DNA of 18,773 bases from an uncultured Clostridia bacterium (GCA_934167735.1 CAKPLV010000003.1:1-18773); one strand, 5' to 3'. Counted from the stretch's first letter, positions 7,262 to 14,937 are shown. Notes: generated from the letters alone by a model not told the origin. Translations and numbers: made by a program.

Positions 7262-8512
7262 ATGTCAAAATTTATAATTAAAGGTGGTAATAAAATTGAT
7301 GGTGAAGTTCAAATATCAGGCTCTAAAAATGCAGCATTACCAATAATTGCTGCTACTGTATTGATAAAAGGAAAAACAATATTATATAATGTGCCAAATA
7401 TTCAAGATGTTCAAACAATGTTTGAAATAATACGAAATATTGGAGGAAAAGTTCAAAAAAAGAATAATAAAGTAATTATAGATACAAGTAAAATACATAC
7501 ATATGAAATACCAGAAGAATTGATGAGAAAAATGAGATCATCTGTAATTTTAGCTGGAGCAATAATAGGAAAATATCATAAAGCTAATTTTTCATATCCA
7601 GGTGGATGTGAAATAGGTTCAAGACCAATAGATTTACATTTAAAAGGATTTGAAAAATTAGGAATAAATATAAAAGAAGAATATGGAGAAATAATTTGTA
7701 ATACAGATAAAATTATTGGAACATCAATACATTTAGATTTTCCAAGTGTTGGAGCAACAGAAAATATAATCTTATCTGCATGTTTAGCAGAAGGAAAAAC
7801 AATATTAACAAATGCAGCCAAAGAACCTGAAATAGAAGATCTAGCTAAATTTCTAAATAAAGCTGGTGCTAAAATAAGTGGAATAGGAACAGATAGATTA
7901 GAAATAAATGGTGTAAAAAAATTAAATGAGATAAGTTATAATATCATGCCTGATAGAATTGAAACAGGAACATATCTTGTATTTGCAGCAATTACTGGTG
8001 GAAAATTAAAAGTTACAAATGTTTGCCCAGATCATATACAACCAATAATAGACAAATTAGAAGATGCAAATTGTAAAATACAAATAGAGCGTAAGTCTAT
8101 TCAAATTATCGGACCAAGAAGATTAAAAGCTGTTGATATAAAAACAATGCCATATCCAGGTTTTCCAACAGATATGCAATCAATATTTGCAACATTATTA
8201 ACAACAGCAAAAGGGACATCAATAATTACTGAAAATATATTTGAAAGTAGATATAAATATGTACAAGAATTAAATAGAATGGGTGCAAAAATAAAAATTG
8301 AAGGAAGAAATGCGATAATAAAAGGAACAAGAAAGATTCAAGGAACAAATGTTGTAGCAACAGATTTAAGAGGTGGTGCTGCATTAATTTCAGAAGCATT
8401 GGTGGCAAAAGGAATAACAGAAATTGAAAATATACATTATATATTAAGGGGTTATGAAAACATTGAAAACAAATTAAAGAAAATAGGTGTCGATATCAAA
8501 AAAAACGACTAA
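7262..8512 (+). CDS. murA: UDP-N-acetylglucosamine 1-carboxyvinyltransferase
   Basis: Catalyses the first committed step of peptidoglycan synthesis in the cytoplasm, adding enolpyruvate from PEP to UDP-GlcNAc. The 416-residue protein is full length for the family. SGSKNAALP carries the conserved Lys22 and Asn23. The catalytic-loop cysteine is Cys116 in PGGCEIGSRPIDLH, so the enzyme should be of the fosfomycin-sensitive cysteine type. GFPTDMQS and LRGGAAL near the C-terminal half are the other active-site segments. A GAGGTGA ribosome binding site precedes ATG 7262. It lies upstream of the division genes, where Bacillus has murG and murB. A terminator separates it from ftsQ. Many Firmicutes have two MurA paralogues; which one this is cannot be told. 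Confidence 0.95.
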   Translation: MSKFIIKGGNKIDGEVQISGSKNAALPIIAATVLIKGKTILYNVPNIQDVQTMFEIIRNIGGKVQKKNNKVIIDTSKIHTYEIPEELMRKMRSSVILAGAIIGKYHKANFSYPGGCEIGSRPIDLHLKGFEKLGINIKEEYGEIICNTDKIIGTSIHLDFPSVGATENIILSACLAEGKTILTNAAKEPEIEDLAKFLNKAGAKISGIGTDRLEINGVKKLNEISYNIMPDRIETGTYLVFAAITGGKLKVTNVCPDHIQPIIDKLEDANCKIQIERKSIQIIGPRRLKAVDIKTMPYPGFPTDMQSIFATLLTTAKGTSIITENIFESRYKYVQELNRMGAKIKIEGRNAIIKGTRKIQGTNVVATDLRGGAALISEALVAKGITEIENIHYILRGYENIENKLKKIGVDIKKND

Positions 8513-8519
8513 AAAAGTG

Positions 8520-8553
8520 GATATATAACGCATTTGTTATATATCTTTTTTTT
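8520..8553 (+). terminator. Intrinsic terminator of murA
   Basis: A 10-bp stem GATATATAAC/GTTATATATC with a 6-base loop is followed by eight T residues. It isolates murA from the ftsQ operon. Confidence 0.92.
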
Positions 8554-8618
8554 ATTTATAAAATAATTAAACTTTTAGTATAAATTTTCAAAAAAAGTGG
8601 AAAAAATGATGTGAAATG

Positions 8619-8627
8619 TGATAAAAT
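8619..8627 (+). promoter_or_regulatory. Possible extended -10 promoter of the ftsQ operon
   Basis: TGATAAAAT matches the extended -10 form TGn-TAAAAT and lies 41 bases before the ftsQ start. No good -35 box is present at 16-18 bases, as is often so with extended -10 promoters. Confidence 0.4.
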
Positions 8628-8668
8628 AAAAAAGGAAAATTTTGATTAATAAATTGAAAGGAGTACAT

Positions 8669-9466
8669 ATGGCTGAAAAAAGAAGAAATCCTTCAGCAAA
8701 GCTCAATAAACAAAGAGAAATAGAGCAAAAAAAGCGAAAAAAAAGAAGAGTTTTATTAATTTTAATATTAATAATTTTGATATTTTTAGCTATAGGAGCA
8801 TATTTACTTAATTCAGATAAATTTTTAATAAAAGAAATAATAGTAGAAGGAAATAATCAATTAACAGAAGAAGAAGTTTGTGAATTATCAAAAATAAATA
8901 TAGGTGATAATATTTTCAAAAAATTATCAATTGTAGCAAAGGTCAGATTAAAAGAAAATGGATATATTGAAGATGCTGAAATAGAAAAAATATATCCTGA
9001 TAAAATCAAAATCACAGTACAAGAAAATACTAAAGACTTTCAAATATTTGTTGGAGAAGGTAAATACATACAAATAAACAGCCAAGGATATATAATAGAT
9101 ATTTCAACAGAAAAATTGGACATTCCAACAATAACAGGAATGGAAATACAAATTGAAGATTTTGAAAAACTAAAAAGACTTGATGAAGATGACTTAAATA
9201 AAATGGAACAAATATTACATATAGAAGATGAATATCAAAAGAAGCAAATTGAATATCAAATTCAACAAATAGACACAGGCAGTGAATTTATCTTACATTT
9301 AGATGATGATAATATAATAATTAATTTAGGAGATGTAACAGTTGATTTACCAAGTAAAATACTTTATGCAAAGAAATTAATAGAAGAAGAAAAAGGAATG
9401 CCTGGAACAATATTTATAAATGGAAATCTAAATGAAGGGTTTGAACCATATTTTAGAGCAAAATAG
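8669..9466 (+). CDS. ftsQ: Cell division protein FtsQ/DivIB
   Basis: A bitopic membrane protein of the divisome that bridges early and late division proteins through FtsL and FtsB/DivIC. The 265-residue product has a basic cytoplasmic N terminus (residues 1-27), one transmembrane helix (about 28-48), then a FtsQ-type POTRA domain from about residue 54 (FLIKEIIVEGNNQLTEEEV). The beta domain with YPDKIKITVQE and GYIIDI follows. The start at ATG 8669 has GAAAGGAG seven bases upstream; an in-frame TTG at 8642 would add nine residues without such a site. In Bacillus the homologue divIB also precedes ylxW, ylxX, sbp, ftsA and ftsZ, so gene order supports the call. Confidence 0.9.
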   Translation: MAEKRRNPSAKLNKQREIEQKKRKKRRVLLILILIILIFLAIGAYLLNSDKFLIKEIIVEGNNQLTEEEVCELSKINIGDNIFKKLSIVAKVRLKENGYIEDAEIEKIYPDKIKITVQENTKDFQIFVGEGKYIQINSQGYIIDISTEKLDIPTITGMEIQIEDFEKLKRLDEDDLNKMEQILHIEDEYQKKQIEYQIQQIDTGSEFILHLDDDNIIINLGDVTVDLPSKILYAKKLIEEEKGMPGTIFINGNLNEGFEPYFRAK

Positions 9467-9478
9467 AAAGGAGAAAAT

Positions 9479-10207
9479 ATGACTAATAACAAAATTATAA
9501 TTAGTTTAATATTAGGGGGAATGTGTTTGTTATTAACATATGGTATTGCTGTTCAAATAAAAACTACAACAGCTATTGGAACTGTTTCAAGTACAAATGC
9601 TACAGAAAATAATTTAAGAGATGCAGTTTTAAAATCAAAAGAAAAATATGATAATTTATATAAAGATTTAGAAAATGCAGAAAAAGAATTAGAAAAAGAA
9701 AGAAACAGTGCTACTCAAAATAATGGCGAATTAGAAGATTTAGAAAATCAAATAAAAGAAGAAAATAAAGTAATAGGATTATCAGATGTTACAGGTGATG
9801 GAGTTGAAATAGAGTTAAATGATAATCAAACAATACCAAGTAATAGTTATTTAGGAGATCCGAATGATTTGTTGGTTCATGATGTAGATATAATTAGAGT
9901 TATAAACGAAATTAAGAATGCAGGAGCAGAAGCAATTTCAATAAATGATCAGAGAATTGTTTCAACTACAGCTGTTGAATGTGATGGAAACATCATAAAA
10001 ATAAATGGTGTAAAAATAGGAACACCATTTAAGATAAAAGCTATAGGAAATCAAGAATACTTAATGGGTTCATTAAATAGAAAAAGAGGATATCTTGAAG
10101 TTTTAAGAGAAGATTATATGCTAGTTGCAAAAATTGCTAAAGCATCAAATATAACAATTCCTAAATATACAGGAGTTATAAAATTTAATTATGCAGAAAG
10201 TAAATAA
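9479..10207 (+). CDS. DUF881 family protein (YlxW/YlxX-like), first of two
   Basis: A membrane-anchored protein of 242 residues with no established biochemical role. An N-terminal signal anchor (about residues 6-26) leads into a glutamate/lysine-rich coiled coil (45-90) and then the globular DUF881 domain. Its core pattern is GDGVEIELND, then a DIIRVINEIKNAGAEAISIND segment ending in a conserved arginine (Q-R-I), then IKAIGNQEYL. It starts 12 bases after ftsQ with AAAGGAGA. The homologues in Bacillus sit at the same place in the division cluster. The extracytoplasmic domain suggests a role in the envelope, but that is inference. Confidence 0.88.
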   Translation: MTNNKIIISLILGGMCLLLTYGIAVQIKTTTAIGTVSSTNATENNLRDAVLKSKEKYDNLYKDLENAEKELEKERNSATQNNGELEDLENQIKEENKVIGLSDVTGDGVEIELNDNQTIPSNSYLGDPNDLLVHDVDIIRVINEIKNAGAEAISINDQRIVSTTAVECDGNIIKINGVKIGTPFKIKAIGNQEYLMGSLNRKRGYLEVLREDYMLVAKIAKASNITIPKYTGVIKFNYAESK

Positions 10208-10218
10208 AGGAGGCAGAA

Positions 10219-10947
10219 ATGAAAAAGAAAGAATTCAACAAAGAAAAATTGGGAATATCTTTTACTATTGGTATTGCATGTTTTTCTTTAATGCTTGTAA
10301 TGTTTATGCAATTTAAAGTTGTAAAACAAACAGATATAACAGCTATAGAAAATATGAGAGAAAGTGAATTAAGAGTTGAACTTTCAAATTGGAACGAGAA
10401 ATATAAAGAATTAAATGAAAAATATGCAGATATAACAAAGAAAATAGAAGAATATAAAAATGAGAGAGAATCTGATGAAAAAACAGCACAATTATTAGAA
10501 GATGAACTTCAACAATTAAATGAAATACTTGGAAAAACAGATGTTGAAGGAGAAGGAATAATTATAACAATAAAAGACAATGGTGGTAATGAAAATTCAG
10601 ATGGTGAAACAATAAAAAATATAAAAGAACAAGATTTACTTTTGGTCATAAATGAATTAATATCAGCAGGAGCAGAAGCAATATCAATTAATGATAAGAG
10701 AATAATAAATATTTCAGAAGTTGTAGTAATAGGAGATTCTTATATAAAAGTAAATGGAGAAAGAATTTTATCACCATATATAATAAAAGCAATAGGAAAT
10801 TCTACATATCTTGAAAGTGCTGTATCAGGAAAAGGTGGACAAGCTGATGCTCTAAAAGAAGCTGGACATACAGTAAGTGTAGATACAAGTAAAAAAGTAA
10901 AAATATTAAAATATGATGGTACAATAAGTACTAAATATATTAATTAG
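10219..10947 (+). CDS. DUF881 family protein (YlxW/YlxX-like), second of two
   Basis: A paralogue of the preceding gene and of identical length (242 residues), with the same layout: signal anchor (about 12-32), coiled coil (48-100) and DUF881 domain. It keeps the core pattern GEGIIITIKDNG, VINELISAGAEAISINDKRI and IKAIGNSTYL. Outside the core the two proteins have diverged, so this is an old tandem duplication; the same paired arrangement exists in Bacillus. AAAGGAGG precedes ATG 10219. No function is established. Confidence 0.88.
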   Translation: MKKKEFNKEKLGISFTIGIACFSLMLVMFMQFKVVKQTDITAIENMRESELRVELSNWNEKYKELNEKYADITKKIEEYKNERESDEKTAQLLEDELQQLNEILGKTDVEGEGIIITIKDNGGNENSDGETIKNIKEQDLLLVINELISAGAEAISINDKRIINISEVVVIGDSYIKVNGERILSPYIIKAIGNSTYLESAVSGKGGQADALKEAGHTVSVDTSKKVKILKYDGTISTKYIN

Positions 10948-10956
10948 GAGGATAAT

Positions 10957-11331
10957 ATGATAATAATAGCAATAATGATAGGATGTATAATTGGGGCTTT
11001 AATAGGTATGAATGCACCATTAATCCCATATACATATTCTACTTTTTTAGCAATTGCTGTAATAGCAGCATTAGATTCTGTTTTTGGTGGAATCACATCA
11101 GTATTAAAAAAGAATTTTGATTTAACAATATTTATATCAGGATTTTTCTGTAATAGTGTTTTATCAATATTATTAACTTATTTAGGACAAAAATTAAACT
11201 TAGACATATATTTAGCAGCATTAGTAGTATTTGTTGGAAGAATGTTTACAAATTTAACAATAATAAGAAGATATTATATTGAAAAATGGACAGAAAAAAG
11301 AGTAAAAAAAGCAGAAGCAAGTAAGGAGTAG
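10957..11331 (+). CDS. sbp: Small basic protein Sbp (DUF1290 family)
   Basis: A 124-residue membrane protein with three or four hydrophobic helices. IIIAIMIGCIIGALIG opens the protein, followed by IAALDSVFGGI (38-48), FISGFFCNSVLSILLTYLG and the FVGRMFTNLTIIRRYYIEKW segment typical of DUF1290. The C-terminal tail is highly basic (KRVKKAEASK). Its place, directly after DUF881 genes and before ftsA, matches sbp in Bacillus. TAGGAGG precedes ATG 10957. The function is unknown. About 150 bases of regulatory sequence follow before ftsA, so ftsA and ftsZ can be transcribed separately from this operon. Confidence 0.88.
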   Translation: MIIIAIMIGCIIGALIGMNAPLIPYTYSTFLAIAVIAALDSVFGGITSVLKKNFDLTIFISGFFCNSVLSILLTYLGQKLNLDIYLAALVVFVGRMFTNLTIIRRYYIEKWTEKRVKKAEASKE

Positions 11332-11348
11332 AGATACAAAAAATATAA

Positions 11349-11406
11349 TTACAAAAATGTTACATATATTGCAAAAGTGTTACAAAAATATTTCAAAAAT
11401 ATTTCA
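11349..11406 (+). repeat. Helically phased TTACA/A-tract array upstream of ftsA
   Basis: Six TTxCA units start at 11349, 11360, 11369, 11380, 11391 and 11402: TTACA, TTACA, TTGCA, TTACA, TTTCA, TTTCA. Most are followed by four or five A residues. Spacings are 11, 9, 11, 11 and 11, averaging 10.6 bases, one DNA helical turn. The array ends eight bases before the -35 box of the ftsA promoter. Such phasing produces intrinsic DNA curvature and can act as an UP element. A regulator binding one face of the helix is an alternative. Confidence 0.7.
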
Positions 11407-11413
11407 AATAATC

Positions 11414-11442
11414 TTGACATTTGTCTCAAAATGTAATATATA
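11414..11442 (+). promoter_or_regulatory. Sigma-A promoter of ftsA–ftsZ
   Basis: A consensus TTGACA (11414-11419) and TATATA (11437-11442) are separated by 17 bases, about 40 bases before the ftsA start. This is one of the strongest promoter matches in the window. Confidence 0.8.
11417..11434 (+). promoter_or_regulatory. Perfect inverted repeat in the ftsA promoter, possible operator
   Basis: ACATTT-N6-AAATGT is a perfect 6+6 inverted repeat that overlaps the -35 box and lies within the promoter spacer. A bound repressor would block RNA polymerase. No known regulator is recognised from the sequence. Confidence 0.4.
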
Positions 11443-11482
11443 TAACACTAAAGAAAACAAGAAATAAATTGGAGGAATTATC

Positions 11483-12712
11483 TTGGCAATAGGTGATATC
11501 ATAGTTGGTATTGATATAGGTACGTCTAAGGTCTGCACAGTTGTTGGTGAGGTTAATAACTTTGGGCAAATAGAAACTCTGTGTAGTACATCTTGCAAAT
11601 GTAATGGACTAAAAAAAGGTAAAATCATAAATGAAGAAGAAATTAGCCTAAGCATAGCCAAAACAATAAAAGATGCTGAAGATGAAGCAAACTTCAAAAT
11701 AAATTCAGCATATGTAACAATTCCTGGAAAATATGTAACAATAGTTCAAAATAGTATATTTAAAGAACTAAAAGACAAATTTGCAGGAATAGCTTTAAAA
11801 GATGTGCAAAGTGCAATTATGCAAGCTAAAGAAATAGAAATACCAGAAGGAAAAACAATAATAGATATAGTACCGTCAGAAGTTGTGTTAGATAACGGAA
11901 AGGTTGTTACAGATCCTGTTGGAAACTTAAGTTCAAGTTTCACATTAAGGGCACAAGTTATACTAGCAGACAGAGAGTATGTAAGACAATTAACAGCAAT
12001 ATTCAAAAGAGTTGGAATTGAAATTGATGGAATAGTGCCAACAGCATTAGCAGAAAGAAATTTAATGCTAGATAGTAATGAACTATATGATAATGTAATG
12101 CTACTTGATATTGGAGCTGGAAATACAGAAATAGGTGTATTTGAGGGACATACTTTTACATATACAAATACAATTCCCTTAGGAGGGGACAACATTACTA
12201 ATGATATATCATTAGTTTTAAATATTTCAGAGGAAGAAGCTGAAAAATTAAAAAAACAATATGGACTTGCATTAAAATCATTCATAGATAATGATAATGA
12301 AATAATGTTAAACACATGCAAAGATGATAGCAGAAATAAAGTAATAAAAAGTTCAGAATTGATAGAAATTATTGAAGCTAGAATAGAAGAAATATTTACA
12401 ATTATAAACAAAGATATAACAAATCAAAACTTGAAATCTGTGATAAACACAGTAATATTGACAGGAAGAGGAATAACTAATATAAATAAAAGTGATGTTG
12501 CTGGAAAAATCAATTTAAATATACCAGTAAAAATGTCAACAGGAAGATTAATTAGTACAGTAAAAGCAGAATATAGAACTAGTTATTCACTTGTAAGATA
12601 CATAGCAGCAAGACCATTTGCCAAAACAGTATCAAGCAAGATTGATTCACAATCAAATACAAATATTTTTAAAGAAATCATGGAAAGAATAAAAGAATTT
12701 TTTTATTCTTAA
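11483..12712 (+). CDS. ftsA: Cell division protein FtsA
   Basis: An actin-like ATPase that tethers FtsZ to the membrane and recruits later division proteins. The 409-residue protein opens with the phosphate-1 motif VGIDIGTSKVC (8-18). The FtsA-specific 1C subdomain follows at about residues 82-165. The second phosphate motif is LLDIGAGNTEIGVFEG (207-222). The C-terminal helix FKEIMERIKEFFYS fits the amphipathic membrane-targeting sequence. The start is TTG at 11483: GGAGGA lies six bases upstream and no ATG suits. It precedes ftsZ by 47 bases with no terminator between, so the two are probably co-transcribed. Confidence 0.95.
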   Translation: MAIGDIIVGIDIGTSKVCTVVGEVNNFGQIETLCSTSCKCNGLKKGKIINEEEISLSIAKTIKDAEDEANFKINSAYVTIPGKYVTIVQNSIFKELKDKFAGIALKDVQSAIMQAKEIEIPEGKTIIDIVPSEVVLDNGKVVTDPVGNLSSSFTLRAQVILADREYVRQLTAIFKRVGIEIDGIVPTALAERNLMLDSNELYDNVMLLDIGAGNTEIGVFEGHTFTYTNTIPLGGDNITNDISLVLNISEEEAEKLKKQYGLALKSFIDNDNEIMLNTCKDDSRNKVIKSSELIEIIEARIEEIFTIINKDITNQNLKSVINTVILTGRGITNINKSDVAGKINLNIPVKMSTGRLISTVKAEYRTSYSLVRYIAARPFAKTVSSKIDSQSNTNIFKEIMERIKEFFYS

Positions 12713-12759
12713 AAATAAGTAAGTAAGATATATTATAAATTTATGGGGAGGAAATCTTT

Positions 12760-13872
12760 ATGATGGAATGTGAAGATGTAACAATGATGGACGGAACAGC
12801 CACAATAAAAGTAATTGGTGTTGGTGGTGCCGGAAACAATGCAGTAAATAGAATGATTGAAGCGGGAATAAAAGGAGTAGATTTTATAGCTGTTAATACA
12901 GATAGACAAGCATTACAAAAATCTAAAGCAGGAACAAAAATTCAAATAGGAGAAAAAATCACAAGAGGATTAGGTGCTGGAGCAAACCCAGACATCGGTG
13001 CTCAATCAGCAGAAGAAAACAAATCAGAAATAGCTGAAACACTTAGAGGATCAGATATGGTATTTGTTACAGCCGGAATGGGTGGAGGAACAGGTACAGG
13101 AGCTGCACCAATAGTTGCTCAAGCAGCAAAAGAAATGGGAATATTAACAATTGGTGTTGTTACAAAACCATTTACATTTGAAGGTAAAAAAAGATTATCA
13201 CAAGCTGAAAGAGGAATAGAAAGTCTAAAAGGAAAAGTAGATTCATTAGTAGTAATACCAAATGATAAATTATTACAAATTGTTGATAGAAAAACATCAA
13301 TAAATGAAGCATTCAGAATGGCTGATGATGTTTTAAGACAAGGTGTACAAGGAATTTCAGACTTAATAGCTGTAACAGGAACAGTTAACCTAGACTTTGC
13401 AGATGTTAAAACAATAATGTTAAATACAGGTATGGCACATATGGGTATAGGAAGAGCATCAGGAGAAAATAGAGCAGAAGATGCTGCAAAACAAGCAGTA
13501 CAAAGTCCTTTACTAGAAACATCAATAGAAGGTGCTAGAGGAGTTATCATTAATATAACAGGTGGTGAAGATTTAGGATTACATGAAGTAAATACTGCAG
13601 CAGAATTAGTTCAACGCAGTGTAGATCCTGAAGCAAATATTATATTTGGTACAGTTACAGATCCAGAAATGAAAGATGAAATCCAAATAACTGTAATTGC
13701 AACAGGATTTGAAAAACCAGAAGCAAGAAATTCAGGAAGTGTTGACAATTTAGTAAATAAAACATGGGAAAAGAAAATAAATTCAATTCCATCATCAACA
13801 GATATGAGTTCATCACAAGGAGATCTTGATATACCGGCATTTTTACGTAAAAACAAAAATAAAAATATGTAG
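12760..13872 (+). CDS. ftsZ: Cell division protein FtsZ
   Basis: The tubulin-like GTPase that forms the division ring at mid-cell. The 370-residue protein is of normal length. IKVIGVGGAGNNAVNRM (16-32) is the first nucleotide loop and GGGTGTG (108-114) the tubulin signature. NLDFADVKTIM (210-220) is the T7 loop that completes the neighbouring subunit's GTPase site. A variable linker of about 35 residues ends in the conserved tail DIPAFLRKNK, which binds FtsA and other partners. GGGGAGG sits nine bases before ATG 12760. Some homologues would start at a later methionine, but this start has the ribosome binding site. A terminator follows. Confidence 0.98.
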   Translation: MMECEDVTMMDGTATIKVIGVGGAGNNAVNRMIEAGIKGVDFIAVNTDRQALQKSKAGTKIQIGEKITRGLGAGANPDIGAQSAEENKSEIAETLRGSDMVFVTAGMGGGTGTGAAPIVAQAAKEMGILTIGVVTKPFTFEGKKRLSQAERGIESLKGKVDSLVVIPNDKLLQIVDRKTSINEAFRMADDVLRQGVQGISDLIAVTGTVNLDFADVKTIMLNTGMAHMGIGRASGENRAEDAAKQAVQSPLLETSIEGARGVIINITGGEDLGLHEVNTAAELVQRSVDPEANIIFGTVTDPEMKDEIQITVIATGFEKPEARNSGSVDNLVNKTWEKKINSIPSSTDMSSSQGDLDIPAFLRKNKNKNM

Positions 13873-13885
13873 TTAAAATAAAAAG

Positions 13886-13912
13886 AATCGGTTTAAAATC
13901 CGATTTTTTTTT
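13886..13912 (+). terminator. Intrinsic terminator of ftsA–ftsZ
   Basis: A 6-bp stem AATCGG/CCGATT with an 8-base loop is followed by a T-run. It ends eight bases before the repeated sporulation promoter element. Confidence 0.88.
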
Positions 13913-13919
13913 ATTTTTT

Positions 13920-13944
13920 TACAATAAGAAAAGACAGTATTTTT
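13920..13944 (+). repeat. 25-base direct repeat, copy 1 (upstream of spoIIGA)
   Basis: Identical over 25 bases to 14913-14937: it begins TACAATAAG, contains AAGACAG and ends TATTTTT. No other copy was noticed in the window. It directly follows a terminator and contains the -35-like element of the promoter below. Confidence 0.95.
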
Positions 13945-13963
13945 ATGTTTTATGAGTTAAAAT
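13931..13963 (+). promoter_or_regulatory. Long-spacer sporulation-type promoter of spoIIGA
   Basis: AAGACA (13931-13936) and TAAAAT (13958-13963) are separated by 21 bases. The spoIIG promoter of Bacillus subtilis is a sigma-A promoter with an unusually long spacer (about 22 bases) that needs Spo0A~P. The duplicate before sigE has the same spacing. Spo0A control is inferred: the best match to a TTCGACA-type box is only partial. Confidence 0.65.
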
Positions 13964-13974
13964 ATAAAAAGAAA

Positions 13975-13983
13975 AAAGGTGAT
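13975..13983 (+). promoter_or_regulatory. Ribosome binding site that overlaps the annotated spoIIGA start
   Basis: AAAGGTGAT is a good anti-16S match of the same kind as the sites before murA (GAGGTGA) and sigE (GAGGTGA). It overlaps the GTG at 13979-13981, so that GTG cannot use it. The next codon at proper distance is ATA 13988. Confidence 0.55.
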
Positions 13984-14869
13984 AAAAATAACTATATATT
14001 TAGATTTGATTTTTTTAGAAAATTTCATAATGAATACAATAATTCTTTATGCAACAAAAATAATATTAAAAACAAAAGCTAATTGTTTTAGAATTTTTAT
14101 TGCAAGTATTATTGGAAGTATATACACAATAATTTTATATACAACAGAATTGAAAATATATTCTTCAATAATATCAAAAATCTTATTATCAATAATTATG
14201 ATATATGTGGCATTTAAAGCTAAAAACATAAAAAAATTATTGCAACAAGTATTAATTTTTTATATAACATCATTTATTTTTGGAGGATTTGCACTTTATT
14301 TAATTTATTATATAAAGCCACAAGAAATCTTAATAAGAAATGGAGTATATGTTGGTTCATATGTTTTAAAAACAATATTGTTAGGAGGAATTTTAGCTTT
14401 CATAATAATAAAAATATGTACCCAAATAATGAAAAATAAATCAAAATCTTTATATTGTAATATAGAAATCAATATTGATAACAATGTTGTTAAAACTAAA
14501 GCAATGGTTGATACAGGAAATTTAGTTAAAGAGCCAATTACCAATAATCCTGTAATTATTGTAGAAAGTACTTTATTAGAAGGAATCATTCCATTAGAAA
14601 TTTTAAATAATTTAGAAAATATATTATGTGGTGATTTAAAAAATATTTCAGAAGAAAATCAAATGAATTATATTGTTAAAATGAGATGTATACCATTTAA
14701 ATCATTAGGAAAAGAAAATGGTATGTTACTTGGAATAAAATCAAATGAAGTAATTATTGAAAAAGATGATGAAAATAAAATAATAAAAAATGCGATAATA
14801 GGGATATATGATAAATCTTTGACGAAGAGAGGAGAATATAGAGCACTTATTGGCATTGATTGTTTATAA
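13979..14869 (+). CDS. spoIIGA: Sporulation sigma-E factor-processing peptidase SpoIIGA
   Basis: A membrane aspartic protease of the asymmetric septum that, during sporulation, removes the pro-sequence of sigma-E in the mother cell. The 296-residue product has an N-terminal membrane domain of about five helices (residues 5-150), beginning ITIYLDLIFLENFIMN as in the family. The soluble C-terminal protease domain carries the catalytic MVDTGN motif with Asp178. The GTG at 13979 is the outermost start, but the only good ribosome binding site overlaps it. Translation may begin at ATA 13988 (TIYLDL…), which also fits the family's usual N terminus better. The substrate gene sigE follows, separated by a terminator and a copy of the same promoter element. 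Confidence 0.9.
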   Translation: MIKITIYLDLIFLENFIMNTIILYATKIILKTKANCFRIFIASIIGSIYTIILYTTELKIYSSIISKILLSIIMIYVAFKAKNIKKLLQQVLIFYITSFIFGGFALYLIYYIKPQEILIRNGVYVGSYVLKTILLGGILAFIIIKICTQIMKNKSKSLYCNIEINIDNNVVKTKAMVDTGNLVKEPITNNPVIIVESTLLEGIIPLEILNNLENILCGDLKNISEENQMNYIVKMRCIPFKSLGKENGMLLGIKSNEVIIEKDDENKIIKNAIIGIYDKSLTKRGEYRALIGIDCL

Positions 14870-14875
14870 TTTGTT

Positions 14876-14911
14876 AGAAATAATCAGATATTATCGATTA
14901 TTTCTTTTTTT
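14876..14911 (+). terminator. Intrinsic terminator between spoIIGA and sigE
   Basis: A 10-bp stem AGAAATAATC/GATTATTTCT with an additional inner GAT/ATC pairing is followed by seven T residues. It should separate sigE transcription from that of spoIIGA. Confidence 0.85.
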
Positions 14912-14912
14912 C

Positions 14913-14937
14913 TACAATAAGAAAAGACAGTATTTTT
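14913..14937 (+). repeat. 25-base direct repeat, copy 2 (upstream of sigE)
   Basis: Exact copy of 13920-13944, 993 bases away, again placed directly after a terminator. Identity stops abruptly at 14938, but the -10 box lies at the same distance in both copies. Confidence 0.95.

Noticed and set aside
11349..11406. Repeat array considered as a CRISPR or replication-type iteron set
   Set aside because: Units are only 11 bases, have no spacers, and lie directly before a promoter with no replication gene nearby.
11746..12411. Long open frame (221 codons) on the minus strand inside ftsA
   Set aside because: Low-complexity serine/leucine/isoleucine product, no ribosome binding site, and fully covered by a certain gene on the other strand.
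12713..12759. Separate promoter for ftsZ between ftsA and ftsZ
   Set aside because: An AT-rich TATTATAAAT stretch is there, but no -35 box at a suitable distance.
13920..14937. 25-base repeats as attachment sites of an inserted element carrying spoIIGA
   Set aside because: spoIIGA is in its normal place between ftsZ and sigE, no integrase is present, and the repeats carry promoter geometry. They could still allow rare deletion by recombination.
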